Part shown: positions 1 through 6,437 of the stretch, piece by piece
Numbering within the stretch: the first letter of the stretch is position 1
Layout: every line of letters begins with the position of its first letter
Assembly (NCBI RefSeq): GCF_000317435.1
Contig: NC_019751.1
Location: 4,278,001-4,342,000 of the forward strand
DNA: 64,000 bases
Reading direction: 5' to 3'
Source of the DNA: Calothrix sp. PCC 6303
Lineage (GTDB): Bacteria > Cyanobacteriota > Cyanobacteriia > Cyanobacteriales > Nostocaceae
Program-made: the position numbers and the translations under genes
Notes under the pieces: model-generated
Databases searched by the model: none
Told to the model about the DNA's origin: nothing
The model's input: the letters and a program-made list of their open reading frames with translations, nothing else

Positions 1-1
1 T

Positions 2-76
2 ATTGTCACCGATCATCTTGACGAAAACCCAGTCATGTGGGATTGGAAGTCTGATTGGAGCAAAAAAACAGTTTGA
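2..76 (+). CDS. C-terminal end of a truncated gene
   Basis: An open frame enters from the left edge and codes for 24 residues before a TGA. The peptide is acidic and Trp-rich (contains MWDWKSDW) and ends in KKTV. Only the tail is visible, so the family cannot be named. The last codons belong to a 16-base direct repeat that recurs at 407-422, just before a terminator-like hairpin, so the 3' end of this gene may have been rearranged. It could also be a chance open frame. Confidence 0.35.
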   Translation: MVTDHLDENPVMWDWKSDWSKKTV

Positions 77-422
77 TTGCGAAACATTAAGACTAGTCAG
101 AGAGATCTTGCCCTGAAATAACGAGACTTCCTCTAACTTCGTAAATATACATTAAGAGTTAGTTATCAAAGTAAAAATAGGTGATATTTTAGATAGTAGA
201 GACGCAAAGAACAAAAATAAAAGGGATCGATGATTAAGCGTCTCGCCATCACGAACCCAAAGTAAACATCAGCGACAAAACAAAGTGGTTCAGCTTCCAT
301 TACTGGAGTAGCTAACCAAATCCCAAAGCGGAAAAACAGCAAATGCTGAGTTTACTTGTCAGATGTCCAACTTTAGTAACTTTGTCAATTTCTACTTCTA
401 AGTATTAAAACAGTTTGATTGC
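65..422. repeat. 16-bp direct repeat flanking about 330 bp
   Basis: AAAACAGTTTGATTGC occurs at 65-80 and again at 407-422. The first copy contains the stop codon of the truncated gene at the left edge. The second copy lies just before a strong hairpin at 436-461. This is consistent with an insertion or duplication between the end of that gene and its terminator. Confidence 0.5.
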
Positions 423-435
423 TCTTAAATTTTCC

Positions 436-461
436 AAGCCTAGTTGCCCTCAACTAGGCTT
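436..461 (+). terminator. Hairpin, probable terminator
   Basis: AAGCCTAGTTG pairs perfectly with CAACTAGGCTT across a 4-nt loop and is followed by a short T/A-rich run. It probably ended the transcript of the gene truncated at the left edge before the stretch 81-406 came between them. Confidence 0.6.
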
Positions 462-497
462 AAGTTATTTAGAGGGGCAATAGGGAACAGCTTGTAG

Positions 498-560
498 GGT
501 GTGTGACACGATGAAAGCTCCTCAGGTCTAAAGATAAATATTAATCCGGTGTCACGCACC
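498..560. repeat. Small MITE-like inverted-repeat element
   Basis: Terminal inverted repeats GGTGTGTGACAC and GTGTCACGCACC (one mismatch) bound a 63-bp element. Short non-coding elements with such GTGACAC/GTCACGCACC ends are common in Nostocales spacers (recalled, not searched). Confidence 0.55.
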
Positions 561-942
561 ATTAGTCTTGGTCATGCACAAACAATTAGTATATATAGCA
601 ATCCGATTTTAACGAAATTTGCGGAATTCCCCATGCTTCTATAAGGTGGGGATGGATAGTAACAGACGCTCTATCCTTGCTGAATAACTATAAAACACTT
701 ATTTATCAACACTTTCGGGATTTTTTCTCCGGGGAAAGTGCAAGGAAATAAAGGTTTAAGGTTTAAAAAACTTGCATTCAGATTTATTGGAGTATAAAAA
801 AAATGGAAAAAATAAGGGTAAAACTGTTAAGAGTTCCCTACCCTCACTAGAAGACTTTTACAGCCAACGCTGTGCTACGCGTTTCTTGGATGCCCGAAAG
901 GGCTATACAGCAAGCCCTATATATTATAAAAATACAAATCCC

Positions 943-1443
943 TTACTGCACATTTAAAGCAACTTGATAATCTAATTTCCCAGTTCCACTACTTTGCTGA
1001 ATTGTATTATTGCCCGAAGAATTTAATTCCAAATTGACTATCGAAGAAGCTGGTTCATACTTTCCCCTCACTTCTAAAATTTGCTGACCTTTGGATAAAT
1101 AAGGTGATAAATTAACCTCTAAGTTGTTATTATCGAATTTCTGAATTACCTTACTATTCATGATAATTTCGCCTTCTAACTTAGAACCATTAGAATTAAT
1201 CACCAAAACATGAGGCTGGTTCATATTTTCCGCCTTGATAGTAATCGCAGTTTTTTGAGAACTGTTAGAGCCGGATATACTATTGGAGTTTTGATTAGCA
1301 AACCTTGTCAAATTAGGTATATCAACACTCACAGGTTTACTTACTGGTGAACTATCCAAATCAACAGACAAATTATTAGTGATAACCGCAGCAATAGAAA
1401 TAGTCAGAACCACCGCACAAGTATATAGTAGTAGAGTTCGCAT
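943..1443 (-). CDS. Small secreted or membrane-anchored protein, unknown function (array gene A)
   Basis: A 166-residue protein with an N-terminal hydrophobic segment (about residues 4-25) that can serve as signal peptide or anchor. The rest is rich in Asn, Ser and Val, with many short stretches likely to form beta strands. No known domain is recognisable. It is the last gene of the minus-strand array at 0.9-4.8 kb, but a hairpin at 1507-1528 separates it from gene B, so it may be transcribed on its own. It lacks the two-repeat pattern of genes D-H and is linked to them only by position, export signal and composition. Confidence 0.7.
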   Translation of the reverse strand: MRTLLLYTCAVVLTISIAAVITNNLSVDLDSSPVSKPVSVDIPNLTRFANQNSNSISGSNSSQKTAITIKAENMNQPHVLVINSNGSKLEGEIIMNSKVIQKFDNNNLEVNLSPYLSKGQQILEVRGKYEPASSIVNLELNSSGNNTIQQSSGTGKLDYQVALNVQ

Positions 1444-1506
1444 CGCAATTAAATTTTAAATACAGAATTTTTATTGATTATTCTTTGGATAGCACAAAAT
1501 AGAAAA

Positions 1507-1528
1507 CCTCCCAAGTATCATTGGGAGG
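1507..1528 (-). terminator. Hairpin terminator after array gene B
   Basis: CCTCCCAA and TTGGGAGG form a perfect 8-bp stem with a 6-nt loop. On the minus strand it is followed by TTTTCTATTTT. It lies 40 nt past the stop of gene B and fits a Rho-independent terminator for the upstream array. Confidence 0.7.
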
Positions 1529-1567
1529 AAATATTCAGTCACTATGCAAGAAAAACGAAAAAATTAT

Positions 1568-1945
1568 TTATTTTTTTAGAGTTGGATACGCGGGGACATC
1601 AACTTGAACATTAATAGGAACCTTAATAGGTGCCATATTAATACCTGTGGGATTGCTACCATTCCCGTTCACTATTTGAGTACTATCACGGTTTTGATTT
1701 ACAGATCCAGAACCGTGGTAAACTTGCACTCCGGTAGTTGTAGCTGAATTACCATAGCAATCATCACTAGCCTGTTGGTTAACATTGTTATTTTGGTTAG
1801 CAACAGTATTTTTAGGATGGATAGCAACTTGAACACCAACATCAGTAAGAACACATACAGCTTTAGCTGAAGGACTGAAAGTTGGGATGAACGCAGAAAT
1901 AGCGGAAATAGAAAAAGCACTAAGCAGAAGTAATTTTGACTTCAT
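1568..1945 (-). CDS. Small secreted Asn/Gln-rich protein (array gene B)
   Basis: A 125-residue protein with a clear signal peptide (Lys near the N-terminus, a Leu-rich core, cleavage probably after AKA near residue 29). The mature part is rich in Asn, Gln, Ser and Val, carries two cysteines and ends in a Pro/Val-rich tail (PIKVPINVQVDVP). Segments such as NQNNNVNQQ and GSGSVNQNRDSTQIVNGNGSN echo the Gln/Asn spacing of the downstream-coordinate paralogues, but the two-repeat pattern is weak. It lies 18 bp beyond the stop of gene C and is probably co-transcribed with it. No family is recognised. Confidence 0.75.
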   Translation of the reverse strand: MKSKLLLLSAFSISAISAFIPTFSPSAKAVCVLTDVGVQVAIHPKNTVANQNNNVNQQASDDCYGNSATTTGVQVYHGSGSVNQNRDSTQIVNGNGSNPTGINMAPIKVPINVQVDVPAYPTLKK

Positions 1946-1963
1946 ATTTTTACCTATTTAGAA

Positions 1964-2248
1964 TTAATTACAAGTTGTTGTAGAAGTAGAACTGTAAACT
2001 TGATTACTACCATTACGACTCTGACTACGACGACTCACACCGTAGCAATTGAGTTTACGTGTGTTTCTGTTTGCTCGAACTCGACTACGTGTTCTGGGGG
2101 TAGTCTTAATAGACACACCTCCATTTCCTCCCAATGTCATCTGCACATTGCTTGTTTGAATATTGACACCACCAGCATCAGCAATGCCAACTGGTAAGAT
2201 AATTATCGAAGCGATCGCAAGGGAAAATAGTAATCTTGGCTTAGGCAT
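1964..2248 (-). CDS. Small secreted basic protein (array gene C)
   Basis: The ATG at 2248 is preferred (94 residues) because it gives a signal peptide directly: MPKPR, then a hydrophobic core, then an ADA cleavage site. A longer in-frame extension to 2326 has no signal-like start. The mature protein begins GGVNIQTSNVQMTLGG, followed by an Arg-rich stretch (about residues 51-75) and a Ser/Thr-rich tail with two cysteines. Its high positive charge sets it apart from the neutral or acidic paralogues D-H. An exported protein that binds a polyanion, or a partner of the neighbours, is possible, but no function can be assigned. Confidence 0.7.
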   Translation of the reverse strand: MPKPRLLFSLAIASIIILPVGIADAGGVNIQTSNVQMTLGGNGGVSIKTTPRTRSRVRANRNTRKLNCYGVSRRSQSRNGSNQVYSSTSTTTCN

Positions 2249-2358
2249 GGCTGTATCATCCTTAAGATAATGACGAAAGCTGATTTTTTGCCCCACAGCA
2301 AGGAAATCAGCAAAACCAAAATTCAATCTTTAAGAATTAATCAAGCTTTGATAACAAA

Positions 2359-2691
2359 CTAATAACAACCAAGAGCCGCATTAATTTGTCGTTGAAGCGT
2401 TTGTTGGGTAGCACTTTGACTAACAGTATTATTGTCACCAAGCACCAGCGCACCCTGATTTAAAACTTGGTTTGCAGCAGCAATCTGATTTCCACAAGCC
2501 GAACCAGTTTTGATTTGAGTTTGTCCAGTAATTTGTTTACCACTTTGATTAACTGAATTTCCTCCGCCAGAAATTACAGTGGTTTGACTCATGGACTGAT
2601 TTGCACCAGCATCTTGTTGGGCAAATGCAGCACTGGGGGATATAATCAAAGCAGAAATTAGAAAACTGAAAGTGTAGATTTTTTTCTTCAT
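2359..2691 (-). CDS. Secreted two-repeat Asn/Gln-rich protein (array gene D)
   Basis: A 110-residue protein with a signal peptide ending AFAQ. Two diverged repeats follow, beginning GANQSMSQ and AANQVLNQ, each with the pattern N-x-x-x-Q ... G-x-x-N ... Q. Two cysteines are present. The layout matches genes E-H but identity is lower, making it the most diverged member of the paralogue set. The 5' box shared with E-H lies at 2699-2717, just before the start. The regular Gln/Asn/Gly spacing suggests short beta strands and turns, as in surface or amyloid-type repeat proteins; this is inference only. Confidence 0.8.
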   Translation of the reverse strand: MKKKIYTFSFLISALIISPSAAFAQQDAGANQSMSQTTVISGGGNSVNQSGKQITGQTQIKTGSACGNQIAAANQVLNQGALVLGDNNTVSQSATQQTLQRQINAALGCY

Positions 2692-2698
2692 CTTTCTA

Positions 2699-2717
2699 GA
2701 CCTAATTAGTTGTGTGT
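2699..2717 (-). promoter_or_regulatory. Shared 5' box before array gene D
   Basis: On the minus strand this reads ACACACAACTAATTAGGTC, 8 nt before the ATG. Nearly the same sequence precedes genes E, F, G and H. The AGGTC end may act as the ribosome binding site; the rest is an unexplained conserved leader. Confidence 0.6.
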
Positions 2718-2865
2718 TACTGGTTACAAGTTAGTGTTGCAGAAGCTGTGAATTTGATTGATTCACATTTTTCAATACAAACAGCTTGCTTAACCAGATT
2801 TTTTTTGACTTTTGTGAGCTATTCATGAATCAGGAAAATCAAATTGATTTCCCTGTTTCATCAAA

Positions 2866-3213
2866 TTAGTAACCGTAGTAAGGTGTAGAGCAAGCATTGG
2901 TTTGGGTTTGTCCGGTTGTGGAAGAACCACTTTGTCCAGTTACGTTACCGTAACCAAAAGTTCCACTACCTTGACCAACACCTGTATTGGAGCCAGCTAC
3001 TTGGTTTCCACCACCGCAGAATTGGTTTTTGAATTGGTCTTGGTATGTAGAGGAACTACCACTTTGTCCAGTGGTGTTAAAGTCACCTATTGTTGTAGAA
3101 CCTTGATTCACTGTGCTATTGCTACCCGCAACTTGATCCTGAGCGAATGCAGCGGAAGGTGCGATCGCAATTACAGCAGCAAGTACACCGAAGATGGATG
3201 CTTTGTTCAACAT
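2866..3213 (-). CDS. Secreted two-repeat paralogue (array gene E)
   Basis: A 115-residue protein with a signal peptide almost identical to those of F and G (ending SAAFAQ), so the mature protein starts near residue 25. Two repeats about 44 residues apart start QVAGSNSTVNQ and QVAGSNTGVGQ. Each continues with a Gly-x-x-Asn turn, TGQ, and a Ser/Thr-rich segment ending QxQ. A linker KNQFCGGGN and a tail CSTPYYGY each carry one cysteine. No catalytic motif is present. It is probably exported and structural. Confidence 0.85.
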   Translation of the reverse strand: MLNKASIFGVLAAVIAIAPSAAFAQDQVAGSNSTVNQGSTTIGDFNTTGQSGSSSTYQDQFKNQFCGGGNQVAGSNTGVGQGSGTFGYGNVTGQSGSSTTGQTQTNACSTPYYGY

Positions 3214-3227
3214 GATGTTTTAACCTT

Positions 3228-3246
3228 GACCTAATGAGTTGTGTGT
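3228..3246 (-). promoter_or_regulatory. Shared 5' box before array gene E
   Basis: Same box as before genes D, F, G and H, here with one change (GACCTAATGAGTTGTGTGT on the plus strand). It lies 14 nt upstream of the ATG at 3213. Confidence 0.6.
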
Positions 3247-3454
3247 GGTTTAGATTGAATTGAATTCAGAAAATTTTTGTTTTTGCAGAGACCAAATTTG
3301 TCTGGTCTCTACAAATAAGCGCTTACGCAAAATTAAATATATATTGTCATTGCAACGGAGGAAGCATAAGTCCTAAACTGACACGCTCCGCGCACCTAAG
3401 GACTTCGAGTTTCCGGAATGTACAATTAATTTTGCACAACTACTTAATCCAGTA

Positions 3455-3802
3455 TTAGTAACCGTAGTAAGGTGAATAGCAAGCGTTAGATTGATTTTGG
3501 CTGGTGGTGGAAGTACCATTTTGTCCAGTTACGTTACCATAACCAGCAGTTGCGCTACCTTGACCGATACCTGTATTAGAAGCTGCTACTTGACTTCCAC
3601 TACCGCAGAATTGGTTTTTGAATTGGTTCTGGTAAGTAGCAGCATCGGCATTTTGTCCAGTCACGTTACCACCACCAACTGTGGATGAATTTTGAATAAT
3701 TGTACTGTTGCTACCAGTAACTTGGTCTTGAGCGAATGCAGCAGAAGGAGCGATCGCTATTACAGCAGCAAGTACACCGAAGATGGATGCTTTATTTAAC
3801 AT
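3455..3802 (-). CDS. Secreted two-repeat paralogue (array gene F)
   Basis: A 115-residue paralogue, nearly identical to gene G and close to E. The signal peptide ends SAAFAQ. Repeat 1 (from about residue 26) and repeat 2 (44 residues later) both show N-x4-Q-x8-N-x3-Q followed by a Thr/Ala-rich segment ending QNQ. The two cysteines sit in the linker (QFCGSG) and the tail (ACYSPYYGY). This spacing differs from canonical curlin repeats (S-x5-Q-x4-N-x5-Q), so it is not a simple CsgA homologue. The shared 5' box is at 3818-3836. Confidence 0.85.
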   Translation of the reverse strand: MLNKASIFGVLAAVIAIAPSAAFAQDQVTGSNSTIIQNSSTVGGGNVTGQNADAATYQNQFKNQFCGSGSQVAASNTGIGQGSATAGYGNVTGQNGTSTTSQNQSNACYSPYYGY

Positions 3803-3817
3803 GATGTTTAAAGACCT

Positions 3818-3836
3818 GACCTAATTAGTTGTGTGT
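3818..3836 (-). promoter_or_regulatory. Shared 5' box before array gene F
   Basis: GACCTAATTAGTTGTGTGT on the plus strand, identical to the copy before gene D. It lies 15 nt upstream of the start codon at 3802. Confidence 0.6.
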
Positions 3837-3853
3837 GTTTGGAAGTTTTATCG

Positions 3854-3879
3854 TAGAGACGAGATATATCGCGTCTCTA
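3854..3879. repeat. Dispersed palindrome (TAGAGACG family)
   Basis: TAGAGACGAGATA and TATCGCGTCTCTA form a 26-bp palindrome with one mismatch between array genes F and G. Related palindromes lie at 4325, 4358, 7883, 31088, 42498, 42713, 52040 and 53740. Confidence 0.75.
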
Positions 3880-3930
3880 TGAAGAAGTAAGGAACTTAGT
3901 AGAATTTACCTGAAAAAATCAGTTTCCCAA

Positions 3931-4278
3931 TTAGTAACCGTAGTAAGGATAGCTGCAATCACTAGATTGATTTTGGCTAGTGGTGGAAGTACCACTTTGT
4001 CCAGTCACATTACCGAAACCAGCAGTTCCGCTACCTTGACCGATACCTGTGTTAGAACCAGCTACTTGATTTCCACTACCGCAGAATTGGTTTTTGAATT
4101 GGTTCTGGTAGGTAGCAGCATCGGCATTTTGTCCGGTAACGTTACCACCACCAACAGTGGATGAATTTTGAATAACTGTGCTATTGCTACCAGTAACTTG
4201 ATCCTGAGCGAATGCAGCAGAAGGAGCGATCGCAATTACAGCAGCAAGTACACCAAAGATAGATGATTTGTTCAACAT
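3931..4278 (-). CDS. Secreted two-repeat paralogue (array gene G)
   Basis: A 115-residue protein differing from gene F at only a handful of positions, mostly in repeat 2 and the tail (DCSYPYYGY). Signal peptide, 44-residue repeat spacing, two cysteines and the C-terminal Tyr-rich PYYGY motif are all kept. F and G are the most recent duplicates of the array or have been homogenised by gene conversion. The 5' box at 4290-4307 has lost two bases. Confidence 0.85.
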   Translation of the reverse strand: MLNKSSIFGVLAAVIAIAPSAAFAQDQVTGSNSTVIQNSSTVGGGNVTGQNADAATYQNQFKNQFCGSGNQVAGSNTGIGQGSGTAGFGNVTGQSGTSTTSQNQSSDCSYPYYGY

Positions 4279-4289
4279 GATTGTAGATA

Positions 4290-4307
4290 GACCTAATTGT
4301 TGTGTGT
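4290..4307 (-). promoter_or_regulatory. Shared 5' box before array gene G
   Basis: GACCTAATTGTTGTGTGT on the plus strand: the shared box with a 2-nt deletion, 11 nt upstream of the start of gene G. Confidence 0.55.
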
Positions 4308-4324
4308 GATTTCGGTTTTTATTC

Positions 4325-4385
4325 TAAAGACGTAATACATCACGTCTGTATTTTTATGTAGGGACGCAACATATCACGTCCCCAC
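4325..4385. repeat. Two decayed copies of the TAGAGACG palindrome
   Basis: Two adjacent degenerate palindromes, about 4325-4350 (AAGACGTAATACATCACGTCT core) and 4358-4385 (GTAGGGACG ... CACGTCCCCAC), lie in the spacer between array genes G and H. Confidence 0.55.
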
Positions 4386-4457
4386 ACCAGAGAATTTAAT
4401 TGATTCCCAGGTGTAACTAGATGTAACCCCAGATTTCAATTTCAAATTAATTGATTT

Positions 4458-4814
4458 CTAAGGTAAATAAATGTAAGGATAGGCTGCACAATTACCAGAC
4501 TGTGATTGGACGGTGGTGGAAGATGCAGACTGTCCGGTTACATTACCTTCACCGATAGTGACACTACCTTGACCAATAACGGCGTTAGCACCAGCAACTT
4601 GGTTTCCAGGGAAACATACTGGATATCCGCTTTTAAGCTGACGCTGGATAGTGATTGCATCAGCAGACTGACCAGTCACGTTATCAGAACCAGATGTTAC
4701 TGATGATTGTTGGATTACTGTGTTGCTTCCTGAGTACTGATCTGCAAATGCAGCAGTGGGAGCAACCATCAATCCCGCAGCTAACAAACCAAATGTAAAT
4801 GACTTCTTCAACAT
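4458..4814 (-). CDS. Secreted two-repeat paralogue (array gene H, promoter-proximal)
   Basis: A 118-residue protein with a signal peptide ending TAAFAD. Repeats start QYSGSNTVIQQSS and QVAGANAVIGQGS, each followed by a G-x-N-V-TGQ(S)A segment and a Thr-rich end. The linker is GYPVCFPG and the tail CAAYPYIYLP, each with one cysteine as in E-G. It is the first gene of the array, facing the divergent XRE regulator across a 376-bp spacer. Function unknown; probably a secreted structural or surface protein. Confidence 0.85.
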   Translation of the reverse strand: MLKKSFTFGLLAAGLMVAPTAAFADQYSGSNTVIQQSSVTSGSDNVTGQSADAITIQRQLKSGYPVCFPGNQVAGANAVIGQGSVTIGEGNVTGQSASSTTVQSQSGNCAAYPYIYLP

Positions 4815-4822
4815 GTTATTTA

Positions 4823-4841
4823 GACCTCATTAATTGTGTGT
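4823..4841 (-). promoter_or_regulatory. Shared 5' box before array gene H
   Basis: GACCTCATTAATTGTGTGT on the plus strand, three changes from the copy before gene D, 8 nt upstream of the start codon. Confidence 0.55.
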
Positions 4842-5080
4842 TGAAGTTGGTTTTGTTTGAGCCATGAAATTCAAACGTTAATATCTCAAATACTCTTTAC
4901 ATAAGGGTTTTGTGAGATAATAATGTTATCTTTTCCCCCGCTGCGAATAATCAGAGCTACATATTTCACTTTGCTTATTCCAGACGAGTTCGCTTTTTCT
5001 AAGAAACTATTTCGCTTGCGCTTCGTCTTCTTTAATCCGGCGTTATCGAATTTCTCGCTTTCGCCTTATACTTAAATACT

Positions 5081-5118
5081 TTAACCAAAGATCTTAAGGG
5101 TGTCAAGATCTTGGTTAA
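5081..5118. promoter_or_regulatory. Long dyad in the divergent spacer, candidate operator
   Basis: TTAACCAAAGATCTT (5081-5095) and AAGATCTTGGTTAA (5105-5118) are inverted repeats with a single extra base on one side and a 9-nt centre. The dyad lies 73 bp before the XRE regulator start and 267 bp before array gene H. Neither strand has a terminator-like T run directly after it, so an operator is more likely than a terminator. Binding by the adjacent regulator is inferred. Confidence 0.5.
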
Positions 5119-5190
5119 AATTTCTGGGCGTTAGTTTTTTTTTGGTGTTACGATTAACGGCTATAGTCAACTTATATAAGTGCTGTAGCT

Positions 5191-5529
5191 GTGAAACAGA
5201 AAGCAAAACCGAGAATAGCTTTTCTGCGTGAAAAGGCGGGATTGACCCAATTAGAGTTGTCGCGTTTGGTGGGTGTCACCGAAAGCACAATTCAGAACTG
5301 GGAAAGCGGAAGAACCGGAACTGATCATATCGATCGGGTAATAAAGTTTTGTAAAGCACTCAACTGTAGAGTAGAGGATTTAGTTGAGTACATAAGTGAG
5401 TTGCCAGAGGAAGCAAATGCGAAACTAACTTCTTTAAGTGATGTGCAACATTTGTTAGGTACTGATGAGGTACAAGAAGATGTACCCGTGAAAGAAAAGA
5501 ATCAGACCAACTCAAAATTGCGAGGTTGA
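5191..5529 (+). CDS. XRE/Cro-family helix-turn-helix regulator
   Basis: A 112-residue DNA-binding protein starting at a GTG. Residues about 8-64 form a classic HTH_XRE domain: REKAGLTQLELSRLVGVTE holds the first helix and the turn, followed by STIQNWESGRTG, the recognition helix and loop. The C-terminal third is acidic and likely disordered. It is transcribed away from the secreted-protein array, with a strong dyad at 5081-5118 between them, so it may regulate itself and the array. The gene is short but complete. Confidence 0.85.
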   Translation: MKQKAKPRIAFLREKAGLTQLELSRLVGVTESTIQNWESGRTGTDHIDRVIKFCKALNCRVEDLVEYISELPEEANAKLTSLSDVQHLLGTDEVQEDVPVKEKNQTNSKLRG

Positions 5530-5570
5530 TATTACAGCTATTTGAAGGTAAATATACCGGAATGTAGGGG

Positions 5571-6257
5571 TTATTTTCCCCTACTCCCTGCTTCTTGTTG
5601 ATGCATAGCATCAATTGTGACAAAGTTGTAGCCCCGCTCTAAAAGTCGAGGGATTAAAATATCCGTAGTTTTGGCAACATCTTCTCCACCGAAGTATCCA
5701 TCATGCAAAACAATAATGGAACCATTTTTCACTTGATTTAAAACCCTTTCGACAACAGTATTTACACCTGGTCTAACCCAATCTTCAGGTACAACAGTCC
5801 ACATTACAGGTCGATAATTCCACCGATGTAGTAATTCTAAAGTTTTAGGTGTAAATGTTCCATTTGGGGGTCGAACATCACGGACTTGTGTGGGAAGAAG
5901 ATGACAAGCATTGAAAATCGCTGCTTGAGTTTGTTGGAGACTATCCTGTAATTGGGTTGCAGAAAGTAGGGGAAAGTTATGATGATTATAGCCATGTAAG
6001 CCGATCCAGTGATTGCCATCGGATACTAGCTTTGCGACTTGTGGGAAGCGGTTGACGCAAATACCCAGCCAAAAAAAGGTAGCGGGAATTTGGTAGCGGT
6101 CTAAAACTGCTAAAAGTTGCGGTGTATATTCTGGATGAGGTCCGTCGTCAAAGGAAAGAGCGATGTTTTTGGAACTGTTATCCCCTCTCCATAGACATTG
6201 AGGAAATATTGGTTTGAGAATCTGATGGATGATTGGGTACAAGGGTGCAAATTGCAT
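5571..6257 (-). CDS. Polysaccharide deacetylase (CE4/NodB family)
   Basis: A 228-residue protein consisting almost only of a NodB homology domain. Motif 1 is SFDDGPHP (residues 35-42, catalytic and metal Asp), motif 2 is H88-x3-H92 (metal His pair), and RPPNG (129-133) and VLHDG near residue 190 complete the active site. Such enzymes remove N- or O-acetyl groups from cell-wall or exopolysaccharide sugars. No clear signal peptide is seen, so a cytoplasmic substrate or non-classical export is possible. It is convergent with the XRE gene and divergent from the next gene. Confidence 0.88.
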   Translation of the reverse strand: MQFAPLYPIIHQILKPIFPQCLWRGDNSSKNIALSFDDGPHPEYTPQLLAVLDRYQIPATFFWLGICVNRFPQVAKLVSDGNHWIGLHGYNHHNFPLLSATQLQDSLQQTQAAIFNACHLLPTQVRDVRPPNGTFTPKTLELLHRWNYRPVMWTVVPEDWVRPGVNTVVERVLNQVKNGSIIVLHDGYFGGEDVAKTTDILIPRLLERGYNFVTIDAMHQQEAGSRGK

Positions 6258-6437
6258 AAATAAATTAATTTAGATTGACTTCGCGTTTACTAGAGTTGAT
6301 CGAAAAGTGCGATCGCTCATCACCACAAACCCTCATTTTTCCGTAACCCAAAATCTTAAGCTCAAATAGCCGAATTCATACCCAAGCAATTGTATCTATT
6401 TATTAATTGGTTGTGAGTCTTAAAAAAAATAATCTTA

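Larger units (their letters stand above)
77..942. other. Non-coding stretch with repeats
   Basis: I see no convincing gene. The stretch holds a terminator-like hairpin (436-461), a 63-bp inverted-repeat element (498-560) and repeat-like sequence around 870-915. A 61-codon frame starting with TTG at 772 has no family signature and runs through the repeat-like part, so it is not called. Confidence 0.6.

Noticed and set aside
772-957. 61-codon frame starting at TTG
   Set aside because: No ribosome site or family signature, and its second half is repeat-like sequence.
2866-4814. Genes E-H as true curli subunits (CsgA/CsgB)
   Set aside because: Repeat spacing is different and no csgG/csgE/csgF genes are in the window; only a general resemblance is claimed.
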